64,000 nucleotides of DNA from Helicoverpa zea (taxonomy: Eukaryota; Arthropoda; Insecta; Lepidoptera; Noctuidae), in NCBI RefSeq assembly GCF_022581195.2, contig NC_061482.1, forward strand, positions 16,988,001 through 17,052,000. Direction: 5' to 3'. Below are positions 1-12,934 of this stretch, one piece after another. Every line of letters begins with the position of its first letter. Within the stretch, counting starts at the first letter, position 1. The notes under the pieces were generated by a model, which was not told the origin of the DNA, did no database searches, and saw only the letters and a program-made list of their open reading frames with translations. The position numbers and the translations under genes are program-made.

Positions 1-1060
1 TACTTCGAGCACTTCTTTGGGTTGCAAACAGAAGAAAGTTAGCACTTAATTACATTCCAAAAACATCTTAATTTTGTACTTTTGAGAACAAAAAAACAAC
101 CCTATCTTGATATCATTAGGGTTCAAAATCAAGAAAATTGTTTTTCGGAGCGACACTTCTGGACCTTAGCAAATTTCAATGACCGTTACCATTTTCTACT
201 AAACTTTTCAAAAACTTGCACTTTTTTAAACAAAGGAATTTTGACTATCTATAGATAGATACGTTAAAATAGTTTTTTTTTTTATATATTCTTCTAGAAT
301 TTTCTGGAGTTTATAGGGATGGCATTCTTAAAAGGCTCTGAGCTAAAATTGCATTGCTAATCATCTTATGTTTCGATTTTCGAGAACAAAGAACCTTCCT
401 AAAGTCTGAAGTAATAAGGTTTAAATTCAAAATTACAGCATAAAATTGTCCCAAATGACTACTATTATAGTTCGGCCATTCAGAGAATGCGTTCCTGACA
501 CGTCGCGATTGAACTGACGACGTAACTACATTCATTGATTATTGATATAATAATGTTGTTTTAATGCTCCTCAATTGTTAAAACGGTAAACAACCAGCAA
601 AAATATTTTTATCGTAACTGCAACGCCATTGCAAAGTTACGTCGTCAGTTCAATCGCGACGTGTCAGGAACGCATTCTCTGAATGGCCGAACTATAGATA
701 TCCCAAATGAATACTATTAGTACTCAAAAAGATCTAAAATTATCAGTTTTAAAGACAAAGGAATTACGATTATCAACAGGTACTGAAATTTTTAGTCCAT
801 TTTTTCATATTTTCTGCTCGTTCTTTGGGGAGCTAGTAGGGATGGTGTTCTTAAAAGGCTCTGAGCTAAAATTGCATCGCTAATCGTCTTATTTTTAGAT
901 TTTCGAGAACAAAGAACCTACCTAAAGTCCAAAGTATTAAAGTTTCAATTCAAAAAATAGTCTTGTATGACTATATGGAGCTCAATTAAGATGTTAGGAC
1001 TGAAATTAGCCCCAAAAAAGACCTAAAACTACCAGTTTTAAAAACAAAGGAAATCCAGCC
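1..1060. repeat. Diverged ~290 bp satellite-like tandem repeat
   Basis: The phrase GAGAACAAAnnAACC followed by a GGTTTaAATTCAAAA-like stretch recurs near 83, 383 and 903. The block AAAAGGCTCTGAGCTAAAAT is shared by about 330 and 851. Once the 227 bp MITE at 468-694 is removed, the spacing between units is about 290-300 bp. The units are diverged and carry no convincing reading frame. The left end is cut by the window, so the array may be longer. Confidence 0.6.
468..694. mobile_element. MITE family A, copy 1 (TA target site)
   Basis: A 227 bp foldback element with ~58 bp near-perfect terminal inverted repeats that begin TAGTTCGGCCATTCAGAGAA, flanked by TA on both sides. That is the target duplication of Tc1/mariner-type elements. 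The internal part is AT-rich and non-coding. Near-identical copies lie at 16947-17173, 20967-21197 and 52057-52283, which suggests recent amplification. This copy sits inside the satellite array. A phrase close to TCCCAAATGACTACTATTA lies on both sides of it, suggesting a local rearrangement as well as the insertion. Confidence 0.85.
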
Positions 1061-2675
1061 TGGCTGAAATTTCCCAGGCTAGCTCGAGGACCTTAAATAG
1101 ACTAATCGATAGAGTTGCAACTGCGCACTGAGTGCAGGTTGCAACGCTTTGTCCTAGACCAAGCTAGTGGCTGTCATGCGCAGTGGAAAAGCTATCGATC
1201 CTTCGAAGTTGCTGGAACCCTGAGCATCCTGACACAGGTGGGTGGAATTACGTAATTATTCTAGAATTTTCTGTTTTGTTTTTATGAGAGATGATTGGTG
1301 TGATAGATGATTTTTAGGAACTGTGTGGATTTTACGCCTTTCAATTGTTTTTCCGTGTTTAGGGGGCAGTTTCTTAGACCTTAGGGTTGCTGCGCAAGAT
1401 TCTTAAAGAGGGGTTTTGGCTTCTCAACAGCTTGGAGGTTTCGTTCTAGCAATTCTTGATTACTTTCTTACCGTTTTTAGTAGGAATTGTTATATTTTTA
1501 TTAATTTTTCTTGAGAGAATTTAGCGTCGTATTTTTTTTTAAATATTGTAATGGTATCAACTCCTTAAAATAAAATCATTATTTCACTTAAGTCTCATTT
1601 GATTATAAAATTACTCAGGTCAAAATTAATTTAAAAAACTGTAAAAATGATAAACTTTTATTGACAAATACATTTTTTAAATTCTTATACTATATTTTTA
1701 CCCCCAATTACTACTATATACTTACTACTTACAGCTACGAAAAATTTGATCTACCTATTTAAAAATCATCACCGATTACACTAACATACTGCTAGGACCT
1801 TCGCACAATGTGCAACAGCACCTTGGCATCGGTTAATTACTCGTTGCTAAGTTTCGACAGTTACCGTTTTCTACGGGAAATTGCCTAAACGCGCGCCCGC
1901 TGACACCCGATCGAGTGATTGTGTTTACGCTCCTATAATGATTTCATGTGGGTAGGGTGAACTGGTAAAACTATGACTAGGATATTTCTAGTAAATGCCA
2001 CTTTAATGATTTTCAATAAAAACATTTGAAATTAATTTCAAAATCAGAACATTTGTTAAATGTCACTTAATGATTGAAAAAAAATACTGAACCTTTGCGA
2101 AAATCACAAGCAACCGCGATGGTAAGGATAGTCGTGTTCAACGTTTAGTCAAGTCAGACTTAGTTGTGCTATAAGTCATTTTCTATGTCGGTTCAAACAC
2201 CCGAATAAAATTCAATTGTTGGCTGAATTTCACTTTAAACCAACCTTCGAATATCATCTAAGTGTTACCTTAGTTTCCTTCAGCAGCTACTTTCTCAATA
2301 AATGTTCCGTGCGAATACTGAAAGAACTTTAAAAATCAGACCGGTTATTCTTATTATAAAAATCAGACCGGTTATAGCTTTGTATATTTTCACAAAATTC
2401 GTCTCAAATCTTTCACCCAAAACGAGAGGGCAAGTGCGATACACCCAGCTCATAATACAGTGTAAATATTGTTCACTTCCAATCATAACAGATCGAGTGG
2501 CAATCAGAGCGCGACGACTTCCTTTAGCAAGGTGCAATATTACTACGTTATTACTAGCAATGTGTAAAAACCTATTGAAGAAAGCCCCAAGATATGATGT
2601 AATTAAAAAGTGTTATAACTGTGTGTTTAACAAGGTTTTACCCGGTCTCTCGGGGTATTTCTTGATGCGTTGGAG
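1061..2675. other. Intergenic, no gene recognised
   Basis: AT-rich sequence with no splice-consistent coding exons. The only long reading frame (about 2302-2688) begins in a short direct repeat (AAAATCAGACCGGTTAT, twice) and runs into a dispersed repeat, so it is not supported as a gene. Near 1100-1200 is a GC-richer patch with CTATCGAT palindromes of unknown meaning. Confidence 0.5.
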
Positions 2676-2950
2676 AAAAAACCGGTGAAGTGCGAGTCGG
2701 ACTCGCGCACGAAGGGTTCCGTACTTATTATTAGTTTGTTGTATGGGAGCCCCCCAAAATATTTATTAAATTCTAGTTTTCAGTATTTGTTGTTATAGCG
2801 GCAACATAAATACATCATCTGTGAAAATTTCAGCTCTCTAACTATCACGGTTCATGAGATACAGCCTGGTGACAGACGGACGGATTCACGGATGGACAGA
2901 GGAGCGAAAATAATAGGGTCCCGTTTTACCCTTTGGGTACGGAACCCTAA
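2676..2950. repeat. Dispersed lepidopteran repeat (AGGGTTCCGTA family), copy 1
   Basis: It starts with AAACCGGTGAAGTGCGAGTC and contains AGGGTTCCGTAC near its start and TACGGAACCCTAA at its end, giving inverted termini. The interior has the phrases TTGTTATAGCGGCAACA and CACGGTTCATGAGATACAGC and a short GACGGACGGA run. A second copy with the same blocks is at 42284-42630, and a fragment of the end occurs near 58985. It is non-coding. I recognise it as a high-copy lepidopteran repeat but do not assign a class. Confidence 0.7.
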
Positions 2951-5900
2951 TTACAACAAGTTTGCACAACATTAAGTGCTTTCACACTGGTGGACTTTCC
3001 GCTCGGTTTGACCAAGCGATACAACTAGTCAGAGGAACCGGGCCATCTCACTCGGTTTTTCCGCTCAAAAATTGTCAGTGTGAAAAAGCTGTTTTATCTT
3101 TCCGATTATCAAAACCAAAAAAATAAAGTGCTTCTTGCAAAAAAATATTTACAAAAGCATTACCTTTTGTAGGCATTATTAACGTGTTTGATATATCTTG
3201 TGAAAATATAGAAGTCCTTTCGCAACTTACACAGAACCGCGGGAAAAGACAAGTATCACATAAAAACAAAACGTGCTTCACACATTAAAAGATTTCGAAC
3301 ATAACAATAAAATCTAATCGCGGCCCAAAACCGGCAGTCGTTGGCCCAATAACCTCTCGAACTTAGCCTCCAAAGTGTATCAGAAGTCACTACCAGACTA
3401 GTTCTCTAGTGAAAGTTTCTAGCCTAACACGTAGACTGTGTTAAGACGAAATGATAGTGGGAAAAAATATTTAAGAAAAACGTGCATGGTCCTCTTTTAA
3501 AAATAGTCTCAAATCTCCTAAAACCAAGTAACCATGAAAGTACCTGCACACTGTAAACTAACTAAAGAACTAAAGTTTTCAGTCGTTTTGATACCGGCTA
3601 AACACCTGATCTTTGTAATGTGCGTACTACTATTCATCTTCATACTGATTGTGAGCCCAAAGAAAGTATCGGGTGACTAAAAGCTCTAACTAGTCATAAG
3701 CCAAAAAGCTAAGTTTATAGATAAACAAATCAGATCCCTAAAACTAATATATCAAAACATAATAATCAGATCCCTAAAATTAATAAATGTCGTATTCAAC
3801 GGCAAAATTACTTTACACGCATACAACCACACATAAGAAGGAATTTTCTAATTCGTACAAATATTACGCGACTATAGGAAACAACGCTAGACAGAGTACA
3901 CATCTGTTTTTTGTACCCATCAACTGCAGAGGTATCCGGGACACATCGGGACAAAAAAGCGCATTCTTGACCAGACACGCCGGGGATAATCGATCCTTTT
4001 TTATGGTACCTCTTTTTCTACACATTTCAAAGGAATTTTGTATAGAATCTTAAGAATTTGTATAGATGGTACAGTAGTACAATTCGCGTAAGATAACTTT
4101 GCATTCCCGAAGTTAGATTGTCACATCGTATGTGCAGTGTTTTTTCGGATAAGCGGAGCTTCTCGACAAGAAATGTACGAACAAATGCACCAGTCAATTG
4201 ACTAACTTCAGGAATACAAAGTTAATTGTCACGAATGGCTGAATAGCTTTTGTTAAAAGACTTGACTTTTGTTAAATTTAGGCTGCTCGGGCGGAAGCTT
4301 ATTTAGTATCAAACAAAATATAATATGTATACCTAATTATTGTTAACATAGTTTAAAAAGGTTGCGCGCGCGCATTTTTACCGACTAAACCTTCATTTTA
4401 TTGATTGTTTAAAAACCTATAACCTATAACCTACAAAACCGAAACCTAAAGCTGTTTTACCATTTTTAAAACAAATCTTTTAAAACTTCAAAACTCTTTT
4501 AAAAATCGAGCTACAATTTTTAAATCACCGACCACCAAAAAGTATTCTTTACTCAACCAGCTTTGAGCTTGTCCCTAAAATTTTTTGGGACTTTTTAAAC
4601 CCAAAGGCTGTTATTATTCTTACAAAGGGTCAGTGGACACAGGAAGCGAGGGTTTGAAGGTGTTCCGGTGAAGGCACATGGCATGCACCGAGTTTGTTGG
4701 GGGATAAAATGACCTGACAAACGTGTGTTGAGTTCTATAGTGTCGAATTGGTGTTTGATTGTCAAATGTTTTGTGGTATATTTGAAGCTCGTGAAAAAAT
4801 AAAGTTAAAACTGCTCATTATAAAATTACAAAATTAAATAAGTGTTTTTTTATTTTAAATTGGCCCTTGATGATGGTGATGATAATAGCCTTTAAGATGA
4901 CACTAGTTGCACGGTTCCAAAAAGTTGATGCCATGCAGAAGAAATGGATGATAGTTTATCGAAGATGAATTAGAAAACTTTTTTTAAAGTTAATAGTTGA
5001 AATCAACTATTTTTAAGAAATCTTACGTAGGCTCGCAAGATTCTAGAAAATTAACAGCGTCCATATTTTTGAAAAAAAAAAATACAGTAATAAACCAAAA
5101 TTGACATAGGCAAATGTTAAAAACTTGACTGTTAACCGGAAAACATTAGTTAGCATAGTGTTAAACGATGACAGTCGAACATGTCCCCTGCACACACACT
5201 CATGTACTCACACACACAGACACACGTGTAGACAGTGTCACGGTCTACTTACGGCACGAGGAAGGTTAACACAAAGATAACAGATATTGGATTGCTGTCC
5301 CTTTGCGTTTGCAAAGGCAAAGTAATTTATCAGAAAAAAAAGCTACTTTATTGATCTATTTTCATAGCACGGACTTAGAATTTTTATTCATACAAGCTAG
5401 GGCTATGTTGTCTAGAAAGGATCAGCTATTCTCTTCAAGGAGATCAGCCAACTGCGCAGGACATGTTATAGTGCATGAGCATTTGAGCAGACCTCAAAGT
5501 CAGAGGAGACGGCAATCCGACACGACCCTATAATCACTAAAGATAATGCAAATATCACGGAATCTTTAAAAATCTCAACATTAACTAAGAGCCTCTTGTT
5601 ATACAGGTAAAAGTTGTACATAATTGCTGGCAATTTTTGTACCTTTTTCTGACCTTTCAAGGTTTAAATGTAAAATAAGGCAACATTTCGACATACACAA
5701 CCTTCTTGCAATCCTTACTCAAACAACTGCAGCTAACTTCAGTTTACAACCGATTGCAAGTTTTTCATCATCACCAATAGCCGATTACAAGTCAAATTGA
5801 CAGTTTCATCGACAAATTAGCCTAAACTCTTGCGCATTACAAACACGCGTTTAGTCACAGCTCAGCGCTTCCTAATACACGGTTATCTTTCGCGTCTTAT

Positions 5901-6020
5901 GAATATAGCTCGAGGGCTTAGAGCATTGAACAAGCTGGATACGCCATAAGCATTAACTAGGTACCTATGCGATAAAGACTGTCAAGTAGGTATAGATTTA
6001 TGTGTCTGTATGACATGTTT
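2951..6020. other. Intergenic, no gene recognised
   Basis: About 3 kb of AT-rich DNA with only short, unrelated reading frames. It includes a small CA-rich microsatellite at about 5188-5228 and a short AACCTATAACCTATAACC repeat near 4415. I see no splice-consistent exons or RNA gene. Confidence 0.5.
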
Positions 6021-6028
6021 TGTATTTA

Positions 6029-6235
6029 ATAACTAGCTTCTGCCAGCGGTTTCACCCGCATCCCGTGGGGACTACTTCCCGTACCGGGATAAAAAGTAGC
6101 GTATAGCCTTCCTCGATAAATGGGCTATCTATCTAACACTGAAATAAATTTTCAAATCGGACCAGTAGTTCTTGAGATTAGCGCGTTCAAACAAACAAAC
6201 TCTTCAGCTTTATAATATTAGTATAGATATACCTA
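6029..6235 (+). repeat. Non-LTR-type 3' tail family, copy
   Basis: It reads CTAGCTTCTGCCAGCGGTTT, then GGGATAAAAAGTAGC, CTATCTAACACTGAA and CAAATCGGACCAGTAGTTC, and ends with CAAACAAACAAACTCTTCAG and TATAATATTAGTATAGAT. The same order of blocks recurs at 12050-12212, 12940-13050 (partial), 19685-19830 (reverse), 22250-22436, 39675-39880 and 62350-62545 (reverse). This is a very common lepidopteran SINE/LINE-derived tail. Confidence 0.7.
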
Positions 6236-6239
6236 TGTG

Positions 6240-7640
6240 TTAGTCTATAAGATGATGATATATCTATGTGCCAATGTAGCCTGAAAATAAAAGCAATTTG
6301 ATTCGATTTTATTTGATAAACGCACGCGCTCGTCTGTGAGCTGCGCTCACGCAGCTGCGTAGGTACCGCAAAGGCGTGTCCAGTTATCAAATGCTCTAAG
6401 TGCACTAGTGACGTGGTGTAGCGGGAGATTTCTTGCTTCGCTTCCATATAATGGAGCAAAACAACCAATATGGATACGGGAAACTGGGTTAGTGTTGTTG
6501 ATCTTGCATGATTCTGAGCTACAGTGTGGTTAAACGACGTTCAGTTGGTATTTGCGGTACAGGGAAGTTGCAATTGGTTGGACGTCTGGTGTGGTCCTTA
6601 GATAAAGGGGTCCTTTGATCTTTTGGCAAAATATTTGATAGAAAATAGTTATTAAAAACTCCTCCGTTTTGAAGTTAAAACAAAAATACAGCGTCACGTA
6701 CTACAAATAAAACTGAAGCTGCTATTACATCTTACAAAGTTAATATCAAACGTAAATCAAAACTTAATTTATTTAATTAAACTCGTTAATCTAAAGTAAT
6801 CGAAACACAAACGCGATATACTCATTTCTCTCAGAAACTGAGCAATTTAAAAAGAGAGACGCGAAACAATATTTGACCTACATTACGGAAACGAAAGACG
6901 GAAAGAAAGCAGTCTTTACGCCAATGTATAGAAATAAACATTAATTGTTTTGGCAAAATATTCTGGTCTTTTGAACCTTCGGAAGACCAGGTCTTGATAG
7001 AAGGAAGTTTTCAGAATCGATAGGAATGGTACGGATAAGTGAATCTCTGATGATAATAAATCAACGTGAAAGTTTTGAATGGAACTAATTTGAAAGCTTA
7101 ATATTTCTATGGACGGTGAAACTAGAAAAATGACAATAAGTAATATTAAAATTCAGAGAAAACATTTATCTTTATTTTGAGTTTATTAATAAGTAAATTT
7201 AATCTTCCAATATTTTTGATCTAATCTAAGCTTCAATCACAGCCATCCAAGCATGCAATATTCTATCACTGATTGAACTAACAGTAAGAAAACTCGAGAT
7301 GGAAACCGAGCCTCGCGCAATCATCGAACCCACGTCCCATGAAGTTTGAGACACAAACCGCAGACAGTCACTTGTGACAGGCATCACTACGACCTCGATA
7401 CCCATAGGAAATTACCCCACATTCACCATCAACCGAGCGTAAAACCATTGCAAATAACCAAATACAAACAATCATGAATGGAGAAGAACACACAAAAAAA
7501 ATGGAGAAATTTTATCACAACTCTTCCTAAGAAAGTGGAACAGTGAATGAGAGGATTATGGGGTGTTAAATTAAATAATGAACCAACCTTGAATGAGGGT
7601 GAAGATAACACAAAAATACAGAACATCCATTTTGATAATT
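6240..7640. other. Intergenic, no gene recognised
   Basis: AT-rich, with a short fragment like a reversed retroelement tail near 6270-6310 (AAAATAAAAGCAATTTGATT). No coding exon or RNA gene can be supported here. Confidence 0.45.
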
Positions 7641-7649
7641 CACACTGTA

Positions 7650-7840
7650 ATGATATTAAACACGCGCGGCGGTTTCGAGGGGCGCGCGGTCATGGCGCGT
7701 GCAGCGTGGCGGGCTGTCGGGAAGCGACTGAGCGACTGAGCGAGCGCTGCGACAACAGGTGCGCGCACGCATGCAGGTACTTTTTTCCCCCCTCTCCCCG
7801 CCCTCCCGCGGAGCTTTCGCGCGCTGAATAACTAATTTCT
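7650..7840. promoter_or_regulatory. Isolated GC/CpG-rich island, possible promoter or first exon
   Basis: About 190 bp that is strongly GC- and CpG-rich in an AT-rich setting. It contains GCGCGCGG, CATGGCGCGTG, GCGACTGAGC twice in tandem, GTGCGCGCACGCATGC and a C-rich tract (CCCCCCTCTCCCCGCCCTCC). Open frames cross it on both strands, but their translation is Arg/Ala/Pro-rich and matches no family I know. It could be an unmethylated promoter or 5' UTR of a gene whose other exons I could not identify, or a transposon fragment. Confidence 0.3.
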
Positions 7841-8964
7841 GGCGCTCCAGGGTATTCCGTACGTGTTTTGAAAGACAAAATAATTGGGTTACGAGGTGCA
7901 ACTTGATATTCTAATTATAATGGATTAAGTTGGATTGTATGGCGGTCGGCGGCTGGTTCCATTGATTTGTGTAGCCGTATCGGTGACTATTATTATTCCT
8001 TATGTAGGCAGTTAATGACGCTAGCACATTTTTTTGGAACAAACGATTTATCTTAACGTATTCTATAGACTTTAATATTGATATGAGACGCTATTTGAAG
8101 TGTTAAAGCAGGTTTTTGGTCATTCAAATTTGGTTTTTGTGGTCTCACAATACGAATTCGGTATTTTTTTATATTACTATAACGGTTGATTAATAAAAAG
8201 CTTAACATATATGCAGAAACATCCTTATAAGAAATTGTCTTGACACAAAATTAAGCGTTGATGTCTTTTGTATGAGGACAATGATAGCTGTATTTATAGA
8301 AGCAACGGTATAAGTTTAGCATATATTTACATAAGTTTTAGGCCATAAATTTATTCCATATTGAATTAATTAATCGTTTTCGATTCGAAACAAACTTGTT
8401 CTGTAGTTTGTAAATCATTATTTTGTTGAGTTCAAATTTTGAATCAATTTTTTTATTGTCAGCTTATTTTAAAAATACAGTGTGCTTACACCTATCTGTA
8501 CTAGTATTATCAATGACTATCGGGAAACTGGGTGAGATCAAACAGTCAGTGGCTCCATATGAAACCCTGGTACTCAATTTCACTCTGACTAGTCTGGAAT
8601 CCAGAATAATGGCGAAAGGGCTATTCAGACGTACTACAAAATTATCATCCACAACCGAATTAAACTCAAGCAAACAACTTTACAATTACTACATTTCACG
8701 AACCAGTTACCTCATTAACCCAAAAACTGAAACCAAGAAATTTCGTTTAAAATAGAAACCAAATTGAAACCGAGAATCGATATTAATTCACTTTCTCGAT
8801 TGAATCAATTCGATAAACTTGCATAACTAGAGATCTTGATGATCGACATCTAAGTTTGCATTATTTCAAAAATGGGAAAACCATTACTCTTCGTTCAGAA
8901 ATGAGATCATTGTACGACTTGATTTCTTGCCCGTTCTTAACCATCGGAAGCTAGTTTCGGAATA

Positions 8965-9055
8965 GGCAAAGTCAAAATCAAATAATTTTATTTAATTTGG
9001 GCCTTTACAAGCACTTATGGACGTCAAAAATATAAATAGGTTTGAGTCTAGTTGT
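8965..9055 (-). repeat. Probable LINE/SINE 3'-end fragment
   Basis: The stretch AAATCAAATAATTTTATTTA followed by GGGCCTTTACAAGCACTTAT matches the 3' end of a common lepidopteran retroelement read in reverse. A second, shorter echo (CATAAGTGCTTGTAGGCC) follows at about 9139. It is non-coding. Class assignment is by memory of the pattern only. Confidence 0.4.
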
Positions 9056-10639
9056 CCATTCCAAAAGTAGCTTTGAATGGAGAACATGCAAGAAATTCAA
9101 TGGCAACTAGAATCGAGCTTTTTTTATAATTTTTCAGTCATAAGTGCTTGTAGGCCTTTTTTTGTTGATAAGACGTCATCGAATGGGGTCAAAACGGTGT
9201 GTACCAGGGCAGCGGTAACTCCTTCAAACAAAAGCCCTGGCAGGCCTTGGCCCTGGTGGGCCCCTCTGGGAAATGCTTGGTTTTTAGAGAGTAAAGGATT
9301 TTCTGAAACTGTACGTGAAAGAGATTTCAACACAGGTAGGAAATGTAGGATTTCTCTTCCTTTCTGGTCATAACAAACATCTGATAAGAAACTAAATAAT
9401 TACTATCATACAATATTCCTACCACGGAACATCCCACATCATCATATTTCTACCTCGTAATGTGGGTCTGTCTGGAAAGTCCACTTAGTAGTAACACTTA
9501 TCTATGCTAATATTGTAAAGCTGCAGAGTTTATACAATATTGTTGAAAGGTTCTTAATAACCTATAGACAGACATGTGATGCTGGGGAGTTTGTATCGCC
9601 ACTTCTGTTTCCCAGAAAATACTTAGGAAGTGGTCAAGGGTGGGCGTTTGGGGGCTGTCGTTTGTTAAGAAGATGTGCTGTTCAAAAAGTGCTATTTTGC
9701 AGCCAAGTTTCAACAAGCGATTTTTGATTTAGATTTTCAGTTTGTTCGTTCGAAAGCGCTGATTTAATAATAATCTTATTCAATTGAACTATTGGACTGA
9801 TTTGAAAAATTGTTTCAGTGTTTTGTAGATAGGTCATTTGTCAAGGAAGGGAAAGTAAATTTTGATCCAGGTGTGCAGAGTAGCATCGAGGAAAAAAACT
9901 AAAATATCATTGATTAGTCAGAAATGTTATAAAATTACTTTAGGTAATGTGACTGAACATTAAATTAAGTACCTTTAAATCTTTATAGATTCTCACAAAT
10001 ATACATAAATCTTCAATGAAATAAATTACATTGGTTTGCCATTTAACTGTCTGTCGTAAATCGTTGATAGGAACAATCATAAAATGCCGTAAATTCATGT
10101 TTATGTTATAATAATCATATTTCTTGCTTTGAATAATAATACCTGCGTTCTTTTCTTCAAAAATTAATATTTTACTAAAGACCATTTTTTTGTGTTTGTT
10201 TGTACTCTAAAGAGTGAAACCACTGACTTAAACTACAGGGGAACTCTCTGTAGTTTAAACTGTGTGTCAAATTTCTGGGTGTGCCTTTGCGCCGTCATTT
10301 CGTAGGCATTCGCGGTATCTTTGGAGCATTTCCAAGGTGTTTTCCCTAGCCTTTTATAGAAAGAGATTTACTGTTGTTGTTTACATACATGGCATGTGTT
10401 AATAATGCATTTAAATGTAATACCTTCAGATGTAATAATAATGATATTTTTTTATTCAGATAACCAGAAATGCATAGAAAAAAAATATACTAGTTTGTCT
10501 TTATATAAATAAATTAAACAATGTGATTGCTGTTAAAAGCTTTAAAATTCTAAATTATAAACATACTAGTTTCTGCCAGTGGACTCAAAGCTGTAGGTAC
10601 AGGTTAATCAATGATTGATTTCGTCGGTACTTGGCAACA

Positions 10640-10770
10640 GTAACATGTTGAAATGACAGCTGGGACCCACTAAATTATCGTTTTCTCCTGAAACACCGCA
10701 GATCTCGTGACGACAAGAAGGTAACCCATCCATGGATCCGCTCAGCTTTGACTTCGCCACGAGCTCAGCC
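10640..10770 (-). repeat. Fragment of 5S-headed SINE (reverse)
   Basis: Read in reverse it contains GGATCCATGGATGGGTTACC, close to the ATGGGTGACC internal-promoter block of the better-preserved SINE at 14320-14672, followed by a phrase like TTCTTGTCGTCACGAG. Short and diverged. Confidence 0.35.
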
Positions 10771-10814
10771 ATCTTACTTGCATGTATTCGTAATGACTGG
10801 CAAAAATGATAACA

Positions 10815-11188
10815 GGGGCCCGATTCTCCTAAGTTAATAATGTCAAAATTGAATAGAAATTGAATCGCAATAGCAGTTTTAACCATATATCAGGCATTTT
10901 GCTACTAATATCTATAAGCATAATCGTATTCCAACGATATTCGATTGGTTTGCGATTGCCATTTTAGTCTATACGGTATATAGTTTGCTCTACAATTACC
11001 TATAGGTATTGCAATTGTAAATCATTTGCAGACAAAATGATTCATTATATTATTGAATGACAGAAAAGGATAAAAACGTTTATTTCAAAGAAAAAATTGC
11101 GGAATGCCACATGCGCTTCAATCGTAATTGAGTCGTGATTGGATCTCAGTCGAACGTGAATCGTATGTCACTTAAGTTAAGGCCCCAG
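10815..11188. mobile_element. MITE family B, copy 1
   Basis: A ~370 bp non-coding element bounded by inverted ends: GGGGCCCGATTCTCCTAAGT at the left and a decayed TTAAGTTAAGGCCCC at the right. The interior is collinear, in opposite orientation, with 63353-63682. Shared blocks include TTGAATCGCAATAGCAGTTT, CATTTGCAGACAAAATGATT, GAATGACAGAAAAGGATAAA and GAGTCGTGATTGGATCTCAG. Two long matching copies in inverted orientation show that it is a mobile family. Confidence 0.75.
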
Positions 11189-11534
11189 TACTTCAATATT
11201 ATCGCTATTAGAGATTGAAGTGTACCTCTAAAGCACTCTCCAAGATCGTCACCACCAGATACGGCAAAGTGCCACCTGATGCGAGTACCAATTACGACGT
11301 GACCACTCTGACACTATCTGGCACTTTGCACCAAAACGGTTGATAGTAAAAGTGACTGATATCCGATCCGAAAAGGATTTAGAAATGTTCGTTGTTTTGT
11401 GGGCCATTGTTATAGTAAAGAGGTTTGTTTTTTGTCAGTTTGTTTGTTTGACGAAACGTCGAAAATAACAAAGATCCCGACGAATTAAAACCCTCCTCCT
11501 TTTTGGAAAGCCGGTTAAAAATATTCATTAGTTA

Positions 11535-11745
11535 GTCATGTTGGCCTAGTTGTGAAAGCACCAGCCTCTCAAGTAAGAATGCAAGGGTTCGATTCCAGGT
11601 TTGGTATGTTAACTTTTCTAAGTCATATGTATTTTTATAATAGGTATAGTCAACGTAGACTTACCAAGTGGGTCTCCAGTAGAACTCTGCAGATTCAGAG
11701 AATCAGTGATCTTGTTTATCTGTGTGCCAAACATTAGTGTTTGCA
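11535..11745 (+). repeat. tRNA-derived SINE
   Basis: The head has pol III promoter-like boxes in tRNA spacing: an A-box-like TGGCCTAGTTGTGAAAGCA and a B-box GGTTCGATTCC about 45 bp later. It is followed by a non-tRNA body containing GTCAACGTAGACTTACCAAG. It cannot fold as a complete modern tRNA with an acceptor stem, so I call it a SINE and not a tRNA gene. The 3' limit is approximate. Confidence 0.6.
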
Positions 11746-12049
11746 ATAGTTTTGGCATAAAAGCCGGACAAATAGTTACTCTTGCATTAATAGTATTAAT
11801 AAGGATTCTCTAGTAAATGTTAGCAAACACTTCTTTAAAAAAACAGAACAAACGTGCAGCCTAGCACATAGATCGATAATTTCGCGATCTACCGGCGCCA
11901 TATTATGAATTTTTAAATCTCATGCATGATTTACTTTAGTAGCCTGCACTGGCCTCGCAAGACTTTGTGAAATGTAGTCATACTAGCTTTAGCCCCCTCA
12001 ATAGAACAAAAAATTCCCCGATTTTGAAACATTATTCATTACTGCTCCG

Positions 12050-12212
12050 CTCTTATTAGTCTTAGCGTGATGATGTACAGCCTTTCTCGATAAATGGGGA
12101 TCTAAAACTGGAAGAATTTTTCAAACAATTTTTTCGCACCAATAGTTCCTGAGATTAGCACGTTCAAACAAACAAATAAACTCTTCAGCTTTATAATATT
12201 AGTATAGATTAA
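12050..12212 (+). repeat. Non-LTR-type 3' tail family, copy
   Basis: It carries the family blocks CAGCCTTTCTCGATAAATGG, CCAATAGTTCCTGAGATTAG, CAAACAAACAAATAAACTC and TATAATATTAGTATAGAT, in the same order as at 6029-6235. The interior is shorter. Confidence 0.65.
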
Positions 12213-12934
12213 AAATACAAACATCCGAATTGATAACCTTATTTTTAGAAAACCGGTAAAAATAAGACGTTCGAATAGGGCCAATGACCATTTTAAAAAC
12301 ATGATAATTAAACCTAGCGAGCAAACCCAGGCTTCAAACTTAACCACAATTATTAAAAACGTAAAAGGCTGACAATAGTCCATCAAACCATTAGGGACCA
12401 TAAACTAGCCAGTTTTGACACAATGCACGTTAATATAACCCCTACCTTATACAACGTAGGGTATATTTTTCTTTGATTCAAATACAGAACTATGGGCTAG
12501 TCTAGAGTAGTCAAAGGCATTTACTGCTGCAATTAAAATCAATCGTTAATGCTATCATTTTACAGTCGATTTTTAAATGTTCGATAATTCTTCTGGAGAT
12601 TTTAGACACAGTTTGTTTGCGGTCGCAATGGATCTTATTGCTTTGAGTTAAAGTTCATAATTGCATGTTTGTTAGGTAGTTTTGTTATGAGTTGATAGTT
12701 TCCTATCGTGAAATTAGGCTTTGGAATGTAAGGAGCACTTTCTTTCTCCTTATCCTTAATGGGACTGTTTTGATTGAAGCCCCCATACTTGGAAAATGCG
12801 GTTTGAACACCATAAAAAATGTAAGGCTTGTAACTTTCAAATATTTTTCTATTTAAGGACATCAGTTTATATTGATATGCAGCAAATAATTAACATAAGC
12901 TGCTGTTGATTCTTCTTTCTTATAATGTACTGGC

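Noticed and set aside
2302..2688. 128-codon plus-strand frame
   Set aside because: It begins in a short direct repeat and ends in a dispersed repeat. It shows no domain, splice partner or family resemblance.
11535..11610. Possible tRNA gene
   Set aside because: A and B boxes are present but there is no complete acceptor and anticodon fold, and the sequence continues into a SINE body.
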